The notes beneath the pieces are model-generated. The model was not told the DNA's origin. It saw only the letters and a list, made by a program, of their open reading frames with translations, and made no database searches. DNA of 45,878 nucleotides from Methylobacterium sp. NEAU K (GTDB taxonomy: Bacteria > Pseudomonadota > Alphaproteobacteria > Rhizobiales > Beijerinckiaceae), in contig NZ_JAUYZJ010000039.1 of NCBI RefSeq assembly GCF_030700285.1, positions 1-45,878 of the forward strand. The letters are read 5' to 3'. The position numbers and the translations under genes were made by a program. Every line of letters starts with the position of its first letter. Position 1 is the first letter of the stretch. Of this stretch, positions 34,218 to 43,201 are shown in pieces.

Positions 34218-36407
34218 GTGCCACTGCCGTCGCCCGAGGCCTCCTTGTCCCGTCGTCCAACTACCCGAACGCTCTCGACCTTGTCGGGCCTAGGCATCGC
34301 CGCCTTGGCATCATCGGCCATAGCTCAGGACCGATCCGCTCCAAATGCTGCGACCGCAGAAACGACGTTGGAGGAGATCTCTGTCACCGCTGAGACCGCC
34401 GCAGCCGCGGCGCCGCAAGTCGGGCCGTCCGCGAGCGCAGGCTACGTCGGGGGTACGACTGGCATCGGTGGCATCAGCAGGCCCGTGGACTCCGCCAGTG
34501 CCAGCGTCATCACGGGGGCGCAGCTCAACAGCCGCCCGGTGACGCGCCCGGGCGAGGTACTTGAGGCGGTGCCGGGCCTGATCGTCACCCAGCATAGCGG
34601 GGAGGGGAAGGCCAACCAGTTCTTCCTGCGGGGGTTCAACCTCGACCACGGGACCGACATCGCCCTATTCCTTGATGGCATGCCGCTGAACATGCGCACC
34701 CATGCCCATGGGCAGGGCTACGCCGACATCAACTTCCTGATCCCGGAACTCGTCGGTGCGGTGGAGTTCCACAAGGGGCCGTACTTCGTGCGTGACGGCG
34801 ACTTTGCCTCGGCGGGCTCGGTTCGGATCGACTACCTCGACACGACCGCGAAGAATGTCGCGCTGACCTCAATCGGCTCGTTCGGCTACAAGCGGGCGTT
34901 GTCGATCACCACCGTGCCGCTCGGTGAAGGCAACCTCCTCCTGGCTGGGGAAGCCCAGGTTTACGACGGCCCATGGGTCGTCCCTGACGCCCTGCGCAAG
35001 ATTAATGGGGTCGCCCGCTACAGCCAGGGCACGGCACTCGACGGGTTCTCCGTCACCGGTATGGCCTACGCGGCCCGTTGGACTGCCACCAACCAGATCC
35101 CCGAGCGCGCCATCACGGAAGGGCTGATCAGCCGTTACGGCACGATCAATCCCACAGACGGCGGCGACACCTCGCGCTTCTCGCTGTCGGGAAAGTTCAG
35201 CGCGACGGACGACACCGGGGTGACGCGGGCCTCGGCCTACGTGATCCGGTCCCAGCTTAACCTGTTCAACGACTTCACCTACTTCCTCAACGATCCAGTC
35301 AATGGCGACCAGTTCCATCAGCTTGATCAGCGCATCATCGGTGGCGGCGAGGCCCTGCACATCTTCCAAGGCGACCTGTTCGGGCGGCCGATGGAAAACG
35401 AGATTGGCGTCCAGACCCGCACCGACTCGATCCGTGTCGGCCTGTTCAACACCACGAACCGACAGTACCGCTCGGGCGTGCTCGATGACCGTGTGCTAGA
35501 GACGAGCGGGGCTTTCTACTTCGACAACCGGGTCCGCTGGACGGACTGGTTGCGGACCTCGATCGGCTTCCGCGCGGACGGCTACTACGCCAGCGTCGTC
35601 TCGGACACGCCTGCGAACTCGGGCAAGGCGCGCGACAGCATCGTCAATCCGAAGCTCGGCCTGACCCTTGGGCCGTGGTTCGACACCGAGCTGTACGTGA
35701 ACTACGGCGGCGGCTTCCACTCGAACGACGTGCGCGGCGTGACCGCCACGGTCGATCCGTCAAGCGCGCTGTTCAACACCACCCGCTCGCCGTTCCTGGT
35801 GCCGTCGACCGGCTACGAGATCGGCCTGCGCAACCGCTCGATCGCCGGACTGGAGACCAGCCTGGCCCTGTTCCGGCTCGATTTCGCCTCGGAGAACCTG
35901 TTCCAGGGCGACACCGGCACCACCGAGCCGAGCCGCCCTACCCGGCGTTTCGGTGTCGAGTGGACCAACCGCTACGCAGTGACGCCGTGGTTGTCGTTGG
36001 AGGGAGATCTGACGATCACCAACGCCCGCTTCTCTGACTACGACCCGGTCGGCAATCGCGTGCCGGAGGCGCCTACTACCATCGCGTCGGCTGGCGTCAC
36101 CTTTGGCGAGCCGCTCGGCTGGTTCGGATCCCTGCGGTTCCGGTATTTCGGGCCGCGGCCGCTTATCGAGGACAACTCCATCCGCTCGCGACCGACCGCG
36201 TTGTTCAACGGCCGGGTCGGCTACGCCTTCGAGAACGGGATCAGCGTCTCCCTCGACGTGCTGAACCTGACCAACAGCAAGTCCGACCAGATCACCTACG
36301 CCTACGTCTCGCGCCTGCCCGGCGAGCCCGCCGAGGGTCTGATCGACCGCGTGTTCCACCCGGTCGAGCCCACGGCCGTGCGCCTCACCATCGCGGGTCG
36401 GTTCTGA
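34218..36407 (+). CDS. TonB-dependent outer-membrane receptor 1 (riboswitch-controlled)
   Basis: 729 residues from GTG 34218. A signal segment (LSGLGIAALASSAIAQ) precedes a TonB-box-like EEISVTAE and the plug domain (LNSRPVTRPGEVLEAVPGLIVTQHSGEGKANQFFLRGFN..., VEFHKGP), then a 22-strand barrel ending LTIAGRF, with the terminal Phe that outer-membrane proteins need. An insertion MRTHAHGQGYADINFL in the plug contains several His that could bind a metal. The riboswitch suggests B12 or cobalt, but downstream genes point to copper; the ligand is not settled. Confidence 0.9.
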   Translation: MPLPSPEASLSRRPTTRTLSTLSGLGIAALASSAIAQDRSAPNAATAETTLEEISVTAETAAAAAPQVGPSASAGYVGGTTGIGGISRPVDSASASVITGAQLNSRPVTRPGEVLEAVPGLIVTQHSGEGKANQFFLRGFNLDHGTDIALFLDGMPLNMRTHAHGQGYADINFLIPELVGAVEFHKGPYFVRDGDFASAGSVRIDYLDTTAKNVALTSIGSFGYKRALSITTVPLGEGNLLLAGEAQVYDGPWVVPDALRKINGVARYSQGTALDGFSVTGMAYAARWTATNQIPERAITEGLISRYGTINPTDGGDTSRFSLSGKFSATDDTGVTRASAYVIRSQLNLFNDFTYFLNDPVNGDQFHQLDQRIIGGGEALHIFQGDLFGRPMENEIGVQTRTDSIRVGLFNTTNRQYRSGVLDDRVLETSGAFYFDNRVRWTDWLRTSIGFRADGYYASVVSDTPANSGKARDSIVNPKLGLTLGPWFDTELYVNYGGGFHSNDVRGVTATVDPSSALFNTTRSPFLVPSTGYEIGLRNRSIAGLETSLALFRLDFASENLFQGDTGTTEPSRPTRRFGVEWTNRYAVTPWLSLEGDLTITNARFSDYDPVGNRVPEAPTTIASAGVTFGEPLGWFGSLRFRYFGPRPLIEDNSIRSRPTALFNGRVGYAFENGISVSLDVLNLTNSKSDQITYAYVSRLPGEPAEGLIDRVFHPVEPTAVRLTIAGRF

Positions 36408-36511
36408 GGCTACAGGAACAGGACGACTCTTTCGCCACAGGCGACTGAAATCGTTGGTAGATCCACAACTGTGCGTTGACGCAGCTCGCGCCCGTGCCTT
36501 ACCCGCTGGAC

Positions 36512-36886
36512 ATGAGCGCGCTTCGGCCAAGCTGGGCTGCTGTCCGCGTGGCCGTCGCCGTGGCCGCGCTGTACGCGCTCGCGCTGCAGAGCTTCCTCGG
36601 CGGCGTGCTCTCAGTCAGCCTCTCCGGGCCGGACCATCACCTCTGCGTCGGCGCCCCAGGAACGGATGATAGTGGGCCAGCCAAGCCGGCGCCCGCTCAT
36701 GCCGGCTGCGACTGCTGCACCGCGGCCCATGTCCATCCGGCAAGCCATGTCCCCGTTCTCGCAGTGTCGACCGTCGTCTGGCCGCGTCGCCATGCCGTGA
36801 GCCTCGCCTGGCGGCCTGAAGTCGTCGCCGTTCCCCGCGCTCCCCCACGGTTCCGAGCACAAGCGAGAGCCCCGCCCGTCGTCTGA
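36512..36886 (+). CDS. Small Cys/His-rich membrane protein (DUF2946-like)
   Basis: 124 residues from ATG 36512 (MSALRPSWAAVRVAVAVAALYALALQSF). One N-terminal membrane segment, then a loop with DHHLCVGAPG, AHAGCDCCTAAHVHPASH and other His/Cys residues suggesting metal binding, as in DUF2946 proteins found beside TonB receptors for copper or haem. An alternative TTG start lies 12 codons upstream. Lies between the two receptor genes in the same direction with short gaps, so probably co-transcribed. Predicted role in copper handling is inference. Confidence 0.7.
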   Translation: MSALRPSWAAVRVAVAVAALYALALQSFLGGVLSVSLSGPDHHLCVGAPGTDDSGPAKPAPAHAGCDCCTAAHVHPASHVPVLAVSTVVWPRRHAVSLAWRPEVVAVPRAPPRFRAQARAPPVV

Positions 36887-36930
36887 GCTGATCGCCACAT
36901 CCCGATCACCCAGATTATGGACGTCCCATC

Positions 36931-39081
36931 ATGTACCGCATACCTCGGGTCGAGCTGTACGCCGCCCTGTTGCTGACGCTGCTCGCCTCCACGTCGGCCT
37001 TCGCCCAGTCCGTCGCCTCGCAATCCGTCACCCTCCCCGAACTGAGCGTGGCGGGCTCCTCCGCACCGAGCGTCGGAACCTCGTCCACACCGGGCGAGAG
37101 TTCCGGCTCCGTCACGGTGCCCAGCGTCGCTCAGCAGCGCGCCGCTGTGAACTCGACCGTCGGCTCGGTCGCGTTTGTCGATGCCAAAGACTTCCAGGAT
37201 CGCTACGCAAACACCCTGCGCGACGTGCTGAAGGACGTCCCTGGCGTCTACGTGCAGGAGCGATACGGACAGGAGTTGCGCCTCTCCATCCGCGGTTCCG
37301 GCATTGCTCGCGGCTTCCACCTGCGTGGCATCGAGGTGCTTCAGGACGGGATCCCGTTCAACCTCGCCGACGGCAGCGGCGACTTCTACCAGATCGACCC
37401 GCTCGCCCTGCGCTCGGCCGAGGTCTACAAGGGCGGCAACGCGCTGACCTTCGGCGCCACGACGCTGGGCGGCGCGGTCAACTTCGTCACGCCCACCGCC
37501 TACACGGCCTTCGCGCCCAACATCCTGCGCATCGATGGTGGCAGCTTCGGCACGATCCGGGAGAACTTCCAGTTCTCGCGCATCTCGGGGCCGGTCGACT
37601 TCATGGTCAACGGTACCTTCACCAACTCGGACGGGTTCCGGGACCACGAGTCTCAGCGCACCCAGAACTTCAACGCCAACATCGGCTACCAGCTCGCGCC
37701 CGGCGTCGAGACGCGGTTCTATCTCGGCGGCTACCTGACCGAGCAGAAGCTGCCCGGCTCCATCACGCTCGGCCAGGCCCTCAACACGCCGCGGATCGCC
37801 AACCTCTCGGCCATCACTGGCAACCAGTCGCGGCAGGTCGAGACTGAACGGGTCGCCAACCGCACCTCGTTCCTGCTCGATGTCGGCAAGCTCGACATCG
37901 ACACCTGGGCGATCCACAAGAACCTCTACCACCCGATCTTTCAGGTCATCGACCAGGACGGCTGGACCTACGGCATCAGCCCGCACTGGGCCGGCACCTT
38001 CGATGTCGGCGGCTACCGCAATGATACGATCTTGGGCCTGCGCGCCTTCGCGGGCCAGAACTCCGCCCAGCAGTTCGTCAACATCCAGGGTCAGCGCGGA
38101 GTGCCGACGCTGAACGCCCTGCAAAGCGCCTCGAACTACGAGGCGTATGGCGAAAACCGCTTCTGGTTCCTGCCCGATGTGGCGCTGATGACCGGAGCCA
38201 AGCTGTTCTCGTCGAACCGCACCTACAGCAACAAGGGCGGTCTGCCGGCGAGCCCGGCCGTGCAGTACGGCAACATCACCTACGAGGGGGTAAACCCGAA
38301 GATCGGCCTGCTGTGGCAGCCGCTGCCGGACATCCAGGTGTTCGCCGACATCACCCGCTCGCGCGACGTGCCGGACTTCAGCGATCTGGTGCAGCAGAAC
38401 CTGATCAGCGCCACCTTCGTGCCGCTCGCGGCCCAGCGCGCCTGGACCTACGAGGCAGGCTCCCGCGGGCACATCGACCGGCTCACCTGGGACGTGACCC
38501 TCTACCGCGCCGAGTTGCACGATGAGCTGATCAACTTCTCGACCAACCCGGGCCTCGGCATCCAGGCGGCGACGTTCAACGCGCCTCGCACCATCCACCA
38601 GGGCGTCGAGGCCGCCGTCTCGCTCGATCTCGTCAGAGACCTGACCGGGATCGGTGACACGCTCGCCGTTACCCAGATCTGGACGCACAACGACTTCCGG
38701 TTCGTGCGCGACCCCGTCTACGGCAACAACCGCATCGCCGGCATCCCGGATGATGTGCTGCGCACGGTCCTCAGCTACCGCCACCCGAGCGGCTTCTACT
38801 TCGCCCCGTCGGTAGACTGGGTGCCGCAGGGGGCTTTCGCGGACCACGCCAACACACTGCAGGCGCCTGGCTACGCGCTGTTCAACATCCAGACCGGCAT
38901 CGACTTCGCCAACGGCGTGTCGCTGTTCGTGGACGCCCGTAATCTGACCGACGAGCGTTACATCTCCGACATCGCGGTGGTGAACAACGCCCAGGCGGCG
39001 GCCGGCGGTGCAGCGGCGCTGGCGGCGTTCTACCCTGGCAACGGCCGCAGCGTGTTCGCGGGGGTGCGCGCCTCGTTCTGA
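36931..39081 (+). CDS. TonB-dependent outer-membrane receptor 2
   Basis: 716 residues. Signal peptide MYRIPRVELYAALLLTLLAS then TSAFA, a TonB-box-like LPELSVAG, plug domain with DVPGVYVQERYGQELRLSIRG and LQDGIPFNLADGSGDFYQIDP, and a barrel ending VFAGVRASF (terminal Phe). The DGSGDFYQ region and general plug resemble siderophore/ferric-citrate or copper-chelate receptors, different from receptor 1. Directly follows the small Cys/His protein and precedes the copper-chaperone fusion. Confidence 0.9.
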   Translation: MYRIPRVELYAALLLTLLASTSAFAQSVASQSVTLPELSVAGSSAPSVGTSSTPGESSGSVTVPSVAQQRAAVNSTVGSVAFVDAKDFQDRYANTLRDVLKDVPGVYVQERYGQELRLSIRGSGIARGFHLRGIEVLQDGIPFNLADGSGDFYQIDPLALRSAEVYKGGNALTFGATTLGGAVNFVTPTAYTAFAPNILRIDGGSFGTIRENFQFSRISGPVDFMVNGTFTNSDGFRDHESQRTQNFNANIGYQLAPGVETRFYLGGYLTEQKLPGSITLGQALNTPRIANLSAITGNQSRQVETERVANRTSFLLDVGKLDIDTWAIHKNLYHPIFQVIDQDGWTYGISPHWAGTFDVGGYRNDTILGLRAFAGQNSAQQFVNIQGQRGVPTLNALQSASNYEAYGENRFWFLPDVALMTGAKLFSSNRTYSNKGGLPASPAVQYGNITYEGVNPKIGLLWQPLPDIQVFADITRSRDVPDFSDLVQQNLISATFVPLAAQRAWTYEAGSRGHIDRLTWDVTLYRAELHDELINFSTNPGLGIQAATFNAPRTIHQGVEAAVSLDLVRDLTGIGDTLAVTQIWTHNDFRFVRDPVYGNNRIAGIPDDVLRTVLSYRHPSGFYFAPSVDWVPQGAFADHANTLQAPGYALFNIQTGIDFANGVSLFVDARNLTDERYISDIAVVNNAQAAAGGAAALAAFYPGNGRSVFAGVRASF

Positions 39082-39182
39082 GCCCTAAGCGGGTCCTCAC
39101 CGCTGCGCTGGCTCAAACCAGCGTGGCCAAACGGCCAGCATCCCACCTCGCCCTCCACCAGTCACTCCTCGGATCCTCGGCC

Positions 39183-40142
39183 ATGCACCTCGCCACTCGC
39201 CTCGCGCTCGTCGGCCTTGTTGCGCTATCAGCGACAGAGGCACAGGCTCACGCCGTAATGGAGCGGAAGGAAGCATCACCGGACGCCTCCTATCGGGGCG
39301 TCGTCCAGATCACCCACGGCTGCGCTGGGTCGCCGACCACACAGGTCAGCGTGACGATCCCCGAGGGCGTGGTCGGCGCCAAGCCGATGCCCAAGCCCGG
39401 CTGGCAGGTGACGACCACCAAGGGCGCTTATGCCAAAGCGTACCCATATTACCACGACGCCATCTCGGAGGGGGTGAAGACCATCACCTGGACCGGGGGA
39501 CGCCTACCCGATGACGAGGTCGACGAGTTCACCTTCTTTGCGCGGATCTCGGACGCCTTCGTGCCCGGCCAGACCGTGTACTTCCCGGTGCAGCAGGACT
39601 GCGACAAGGGCAGCTACAGCTGGAGCGAGATCCCTCCTGCCGGCACGTCCGCGCATTCTATGAAGACGCCCGCTCCCGGCGTGCTCATCGTTGCCGCGCA
39701 GGGTGGCGCGCCGACCCCGGCCCCGATCAAAGCCGGCGCTCTGTCCATCCAGGTACCGTGGGCGCGCGCAACGCCGAACGGCGCCAAGGTGGCCGGTGGC
39801 TATCTGAGCATCACCAACGCCGGAACCGAGCCGGACAAGCTCACCGGAGTTTCCCTCGACAGGGCGAGCCGCGGCGAGATCCACGCGATGTCGATGGACG
39901 GCGGTGTGATGAAGATGGCCCCCGTCGAGGGCGGCCTCGTGATCAAGCCCGGCGAGACTGTGACGCTGAAGCCCGGCGGCTACCACCTGATGTTTACGGA
40001 CCTGAAACAGCCGCTCGCGAAGGGCGACAAGGTCGACGGCACGTTGACCTTCGAGAAAGCTGGAACGGTTCCGGTAGCATTCACTGTCGAGGGCATTGCG
40101 GCGCAAGCTCCGAACGCAGGGGAGCATCAGCACGAGCACTGA
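39183..40142 (+). CDS. YcnI (DUF1775)-PCuAC fusion, periplasmic copper-binding protein
   Basis: 319 residues from ATG 39183. Signal peptide MHLATRLALVGLVALSATEA then QA; after cleavage the mature chain starts with His (HAVMERKEAS), as in YcnI, where the N-terminal histidine coordinates Cu(II). Residues about 22-170 are the YcnI/DUF1775 domain, with a tryptophan-containing DxxxGVKTITWTGG stretch. Residues about 195-305 are a PCuAC domain: H-A-M (IHAMSMDGG), MKM and GYHLMF fit the Cu(I)-binding H-x-M...M...H-x-M set. The tail EHQHEH adds more ligands. The two domains are normally separate proteins. It probably delivers or scavenges copper in the periplasm, for example for cytochrome oxidase. 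The 20-residue extension upstream is not signal-like and was dropped. Confidence 0.9.
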   Translation: MHLATRLALVGLVALSATEAQAHAVMERKEASPDASYRGVVQITHGCAGSPTTQVSVTIPEGVVGAKPMPKPGWQVTTTKGAYAKAYPYYHDAISEGVKTITWTGGRLPDDEVDEFTFFARISDAFVPGQTVYFPVQQDCDKGSYSWSEIPPAGTSAHSMKTPAPGVLIVAAQGGAPTPAPIKAGALSIQVPWARATPNGAKVAGGYLSITNAGTEPDKLTGVSLDRASRGEIHAMSMDGGVMKMAPVEGGLVIKPGETVTLKPGGYHLMFTDLKQPLAKGDKVDGTLTFEKAGTVPVAFTVEGIAAQAPNAGEHQHEH

Positions 40143-40909
40143 TCCGAATGGGGATGGTCGAGATCCTAACCCATGTTACAACCATCGGACTTCTAGTTGC
40201 AGCGAGCGGGCCTCAGCGAGGATCATGCAGAGGCCTTCAATGATTGGAATGATCCGCGGTCGGTGGACTTCAGAGCGACCCTACATGGGCCACACGGACG
40301 AAAGCCTGCGCCGGAAGATCGAGAGCAAAGCCCTCAGCGAAACCGTGAAGGAGCTTGCACGGCAGGAACTGCTGCCACGGACGCGCATCGAGATCAGATA
40401 GCAGCCCCTCCACGCCGCCGCGCTCGGCTACCTGTCGCGCCACGCTCATGACGCGACGGCGGCCCTGGCCGTCCTCAATCAGGATTGGTCACAGGACTGG
40501 ATCAGGCTGCCCGCAAGCGGACCTACTGAACTTCAGATAAGGGTCGACACCAGACGGATGATCACCTGAAACTGAATGTCGGCTATCGGGCATCGAGCTG
40601 ATGTCAGCTCTTGGCGCGTCTCGGACCCAAGTGACCGGACGGCGCTTTGACGCACGGCTGCGCGTGTCGAGCGCGTGTCCCACCGGCTACATCGCATCCA
40701 ACCCCTCTCTACCTGCGCCTGGACCCCAGGCAGCCCCACCGCCGCCCCCACCGCCGAGCCTCGCTTGCCGTGCGGTCGCCGCCGCCCTCCCACGCCTGCC
40801 TACCCTGCGCCGGTGTCGGCGTCCTACGGCGGCGCCTGTTCACTACTCTGCCCATCCCGGGAACCACGTCCCGGCCGCACCCCCGCGGTCGCCACGAGGC
40901 CCCCCGACT
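40143..40909. other. Intergenic region with interrupted frame and C-rich stretch
   Basis: The left part holds the broken reading listed at 40241. From about 40680 to 40909 the plus strand is strikingly C-rich and G-poor (cctgcgcctggacccc, ccgcccccaccgccgag), continuous with the composition of the nuclease gene that follows. Confidence 0.5.
40241..40569 (+). pseudogene. Small gene interrupted by in-frame TAG
   Basis: From ATG 40241 (MIGMIRGRWTSERPYMG...) the frame runs through KALSETVKELARQELLPRTRIEIR to TAG at 40399-40401, then continues in the same frame as a protein-like sequence (QPLHAAALGYLSRHAHDATAALAV...) to TGA at 40567-40569. The second half looks at least as protein-like as the first. 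Most likely a decayed gene; family unknown. Confidence 0.3.
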
Positions 40910-42148
40910 ATGGACGCCACCATCCCGCTGCCGCGGCTCGCCGATACCAGCGACTTCCATGACTCGCGCAGCATCCCGACCGCACTCGCCGACACCGCCC
41001 GCGCCGTCCTCGACCCATCCGGCTTCGGCGCACCCCCGTCCCACCTGCCGCTGATCCCCGAGACCGCCCGCCGCCGCCATGCCGTCTTCGTCCCCGCAGA
41101 CCACCGCTTCAAGGCCGCCGCCCGCTTCCTCCAGGCGCTCTGGCGCGAGGACCGCGACCTGCCGATCGGCACGCATATTGACCGCGCTAATCCGCACAGC
41201 GTCCGCCGCCTCGGCTCGCGCATCTCGATCGCCGCCGGCCGCACCGGCGCCAACTTCATGAACGCCGAGATCGCCGCCGTGGCGGCCCGAGCGTTGATCT
41301 ACCGCGAGCCCGGGTCCGCCTACGACATCAGCCGTCTGCGCACGAACCTGCTGTCCTCACAGCCGCTCGCCTTCAACCTGTTCGGCTCACTCGCCGCCAA
41401 CCCCGCTCTCGCCACCCGCTTCATGGCCGAGCTGTTCCCCGCCCTGCTGGCGCAGGTCACAGACATCCTGTTCGAGCATAGTCCCGGCCGTGGCGACCCG
41501 CGCTTCACCGACGACCGAACCGCCTTCGATGTTGTCATTCGGGGCCGCACCGCGACCGGCGCCCGCGCGCTGATCTGCATCGAGATAAAGTACAGTGAGG
41601 CCGGCCACGACCCTGCGCCCCCGCCCCATCCGCGCCACGCCGAGATTGCGCGCACGACGCCCGGCCTCTTCATCGCGCCCGATGACCAGACGCTGACCGG
41701 CCCGGCCTGCCAGCAGCCCTACCGCCAGCACTGCCTCGCCGCAGCGACGATCGCAGCCGGCCTCGCGGACACGGCGACGCTCGCGTTCATCGCCCCCGCG
41801 CACAACCAACTCGCACACGCCGCGGCCGCAACTTACAGCCGCCAACTCACCGACCCGCAGGCCGGCCCGATCCCGTTCGTGCCGCTGACCCTGGAGCACG
41901 CCTTCGCAGCGCTAGCCGCCGCCGGCCAGCCCGCGCACGCGGCCGCCCTCCACCGTCGCTACACCGACTGGTGGCTGCTCGACGGCGAGCTCGAACTCGC
42001 GATGACGGCCGCAACGGCAGATGCGCCAACGCCGGACAACGCGCCGATGTCGCCCGTACCGACCGACGCCCCCTTCGTCGTAAACCCGGCCACGGGCGAA
42101 CGACCGCGGCGCGTCCGCGCCACGACGCGCACACGCGCTGCCGCCTGA
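40910..42148 (+). CDS. PD-(D/E)XK nuclease-domain protein (PGN_0703-like)
   Basis: 412 residues from ATG 40910. The nuclease core includes LRTNLLSSQPLAFNLFGSL (144-160), E190, D207 in TAFDVVIRG and E225-x-K227 in CIEIKYSE; this spacing fits the PGN_0703 family of putative restriction-like endonucleases. The C-terminal part is helical and ends in a Pro/Ala/Arg-rich tail. No methylase gene is present nearby. The plus strand is strongly C-biased over G in codons and upstream DNA. A perfect 15-bp hairpin follows the stop. Role is probably DNA processing or defence; this is inference. Confidence 0.8.
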   Translation: MDATIPLPRLADTSDFHDSRSIPTALADTARAVLDPSGFGAPPSHLPLIPETARRRHAVFVPADHRFKAAARFLQALWREDRDLPIGTHIDRANPHSVRRLGSRISIAAGRTGANFMNAEIAAVAARALIYREPGSAYDISRLRTNLLSSQPLAFNLFGSLAANPALATRFMAELFPALLAQVTDILFEHSPGRGDPRFTDDRTAFDVVIRGRTATGARALICIEIKYSEAGHDPAPPPHPRHAEIARTTPGLFIAPDDQTLTGPACQQPYRQHCLAAATIAAGLADTATLAFIAPAHNQLAHAAAATYSRQLTDPQAGPIPFVPLTLEHAFAALAAAGQPAHAAALHRRYTDWWLLDGELELAMTAATADAPTPDNAPMSPVPTDAPFVVNPATGERPRRVRATTRTRAAA

Positions 42149-42177
42149 CGCACCTCGCGACGATCAACACGAGACGG

Positions 42178-42213
42178 CTCGGGCCGGCGGCAACCCCATG
42201 CCGCCGGCCCGAG
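42178..42213 (+). terminator. Perfect 15-bp hairpin after the nuclease gene
   Basis: CTCGGGCCGGCGGCA / TGCCGCCGGCCCGAG around an ACCCCA loop, 29 bases after the stop at 42148. Very stable; no T-run follows, so a terminator-like structure rather than a textbook intrinsic terminator. Confidence 0.65.
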
Positions 42214-42817
42214 TCCATTCTGGTGCACATCCGCGCGATCGCGGACACACCCGCGGCACCGACCCACCAGCACCCGCCCATCCCGCGATTCTGCCCAGTT
42301 CGCGCCCCGCGCAGGTGTTTGAAACTAGAGCGCCCTCGCCCCCGCAATTCCGCGCAAAACGGGCTAATCCGCGACCCGCGAGCTGTAGCTCGCCCCCGCG
42401 GCGACAGCCGCCCTTCATGGGGGCGTCATCAACGCCAGCGGCGCGCAGAGCGCTCGTTCATTCTGGCCGCTTTGGACATTCCGACATCTCGACGAATGAC
42501 CGGGTCTGGCCGAAAACGGAATGGCCGGTTTGGAGCGACAGAGGGGTTGAAGCGGCCCACTGGGGACGGCGTCGCCTTGAGCGAACTCGACTCCAGAGGG
42601 AGGAGGTTCTGGGCCCTCCCGCCATGCGTGTCATGAGATGGTCAGCCTGCCGTGATGTGGAGGATACATCACCAGTGCGCCCGAGCGCGGCACCGATCTC
42701 GCCCGGATCATGACCAGAGCGGCCACCGCAACGCGGACACCGTCATGACCTACATTCGGCGGCCGAACACCGTCAGAGGGCACAGCGGGAGCGGATTTCT
42801 GTAGGAGGAACAGGCCT
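42214..42817. other. Intergenic region with motif copy 2
   Basis: Holds the repeat at 42315-42414 and otherwise no supported gene. A region around 42455-42530 (ttctggccgctttggacattcc) looks like decayed coding DNA. Confidence 0.4.
42315..42414 (+). repeat. Motif copy 2 (paired with 28637-28735)
   Basis: GTGTTTGAAACT is followed 65 bases after its start by GCGAGCTGTAGCTCGCCCCC, both identical to copy 1. The DNA between the two blocks is poorly conserved but the length is kept, and the flank CGACAGCCGCCCT matches partly. Direct orientation relative to copy 1. Confidence 0.65.
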
Positions 42818-43099
42818 ATTACGGAGGTAGCTCAGGAGCGGTTCGCGGCCATCGTCGCTGAGAATATCGTCTCAGCTTACGAGCGTTTCCGCGAAGAGTA
42901 GTACCTGCCGGAGCGACGTGGGGTCGCGGTCGCGGGCTTCCTGCGCGAGTTGCTGGCAGTGATGCCGACCACCTCGGGCGCCGTCCATCCTACAGCCTGC
43001 AACCGGTACCTGAGCACCTTGCCGGATCACTGTTGGTTCAGCGCACGGGTCAAGACGATCGAAACCAGTGCTGGGTCAGTCACCCTGGAAGCAGAGTGA
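42818..43099 (+). pseudogene. Decayed gene with ATT at start position and in-frame TAG
   Basis: An AGGAGGA ribosome-binding site at 42803-42809 sits at ideal spacing before ATT 42818 rather than ATG. The frame then reads TEVAQERFAAIVAENIVSAY... to TAG at 42899-42901 and continues YLPERRGVAVAGFLRELLAV... to TGA 43097-43099. Both halves look protein-like, so this looks like a gene that lost its start and gained a stop. Family not recognised. Confidence 0.45.
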
Positions 43100-43201
43100 G
43101 TGTTGTGGCCGCTCAGGTCGGTGCGCTTCGTGGAGGTACAGCCGTCGCTCGGCCACATTCGCTGGGCGAACGCCTTCAAGTCGCACTCGAAGCGCCAAAT
43201 G

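Noticed and set aside
36697..38847. 716-codon minus-strand frame
   Set aside because: Antisense shadow of the second TonB receptor, whose plug, barrel and terminal Phe are clear.
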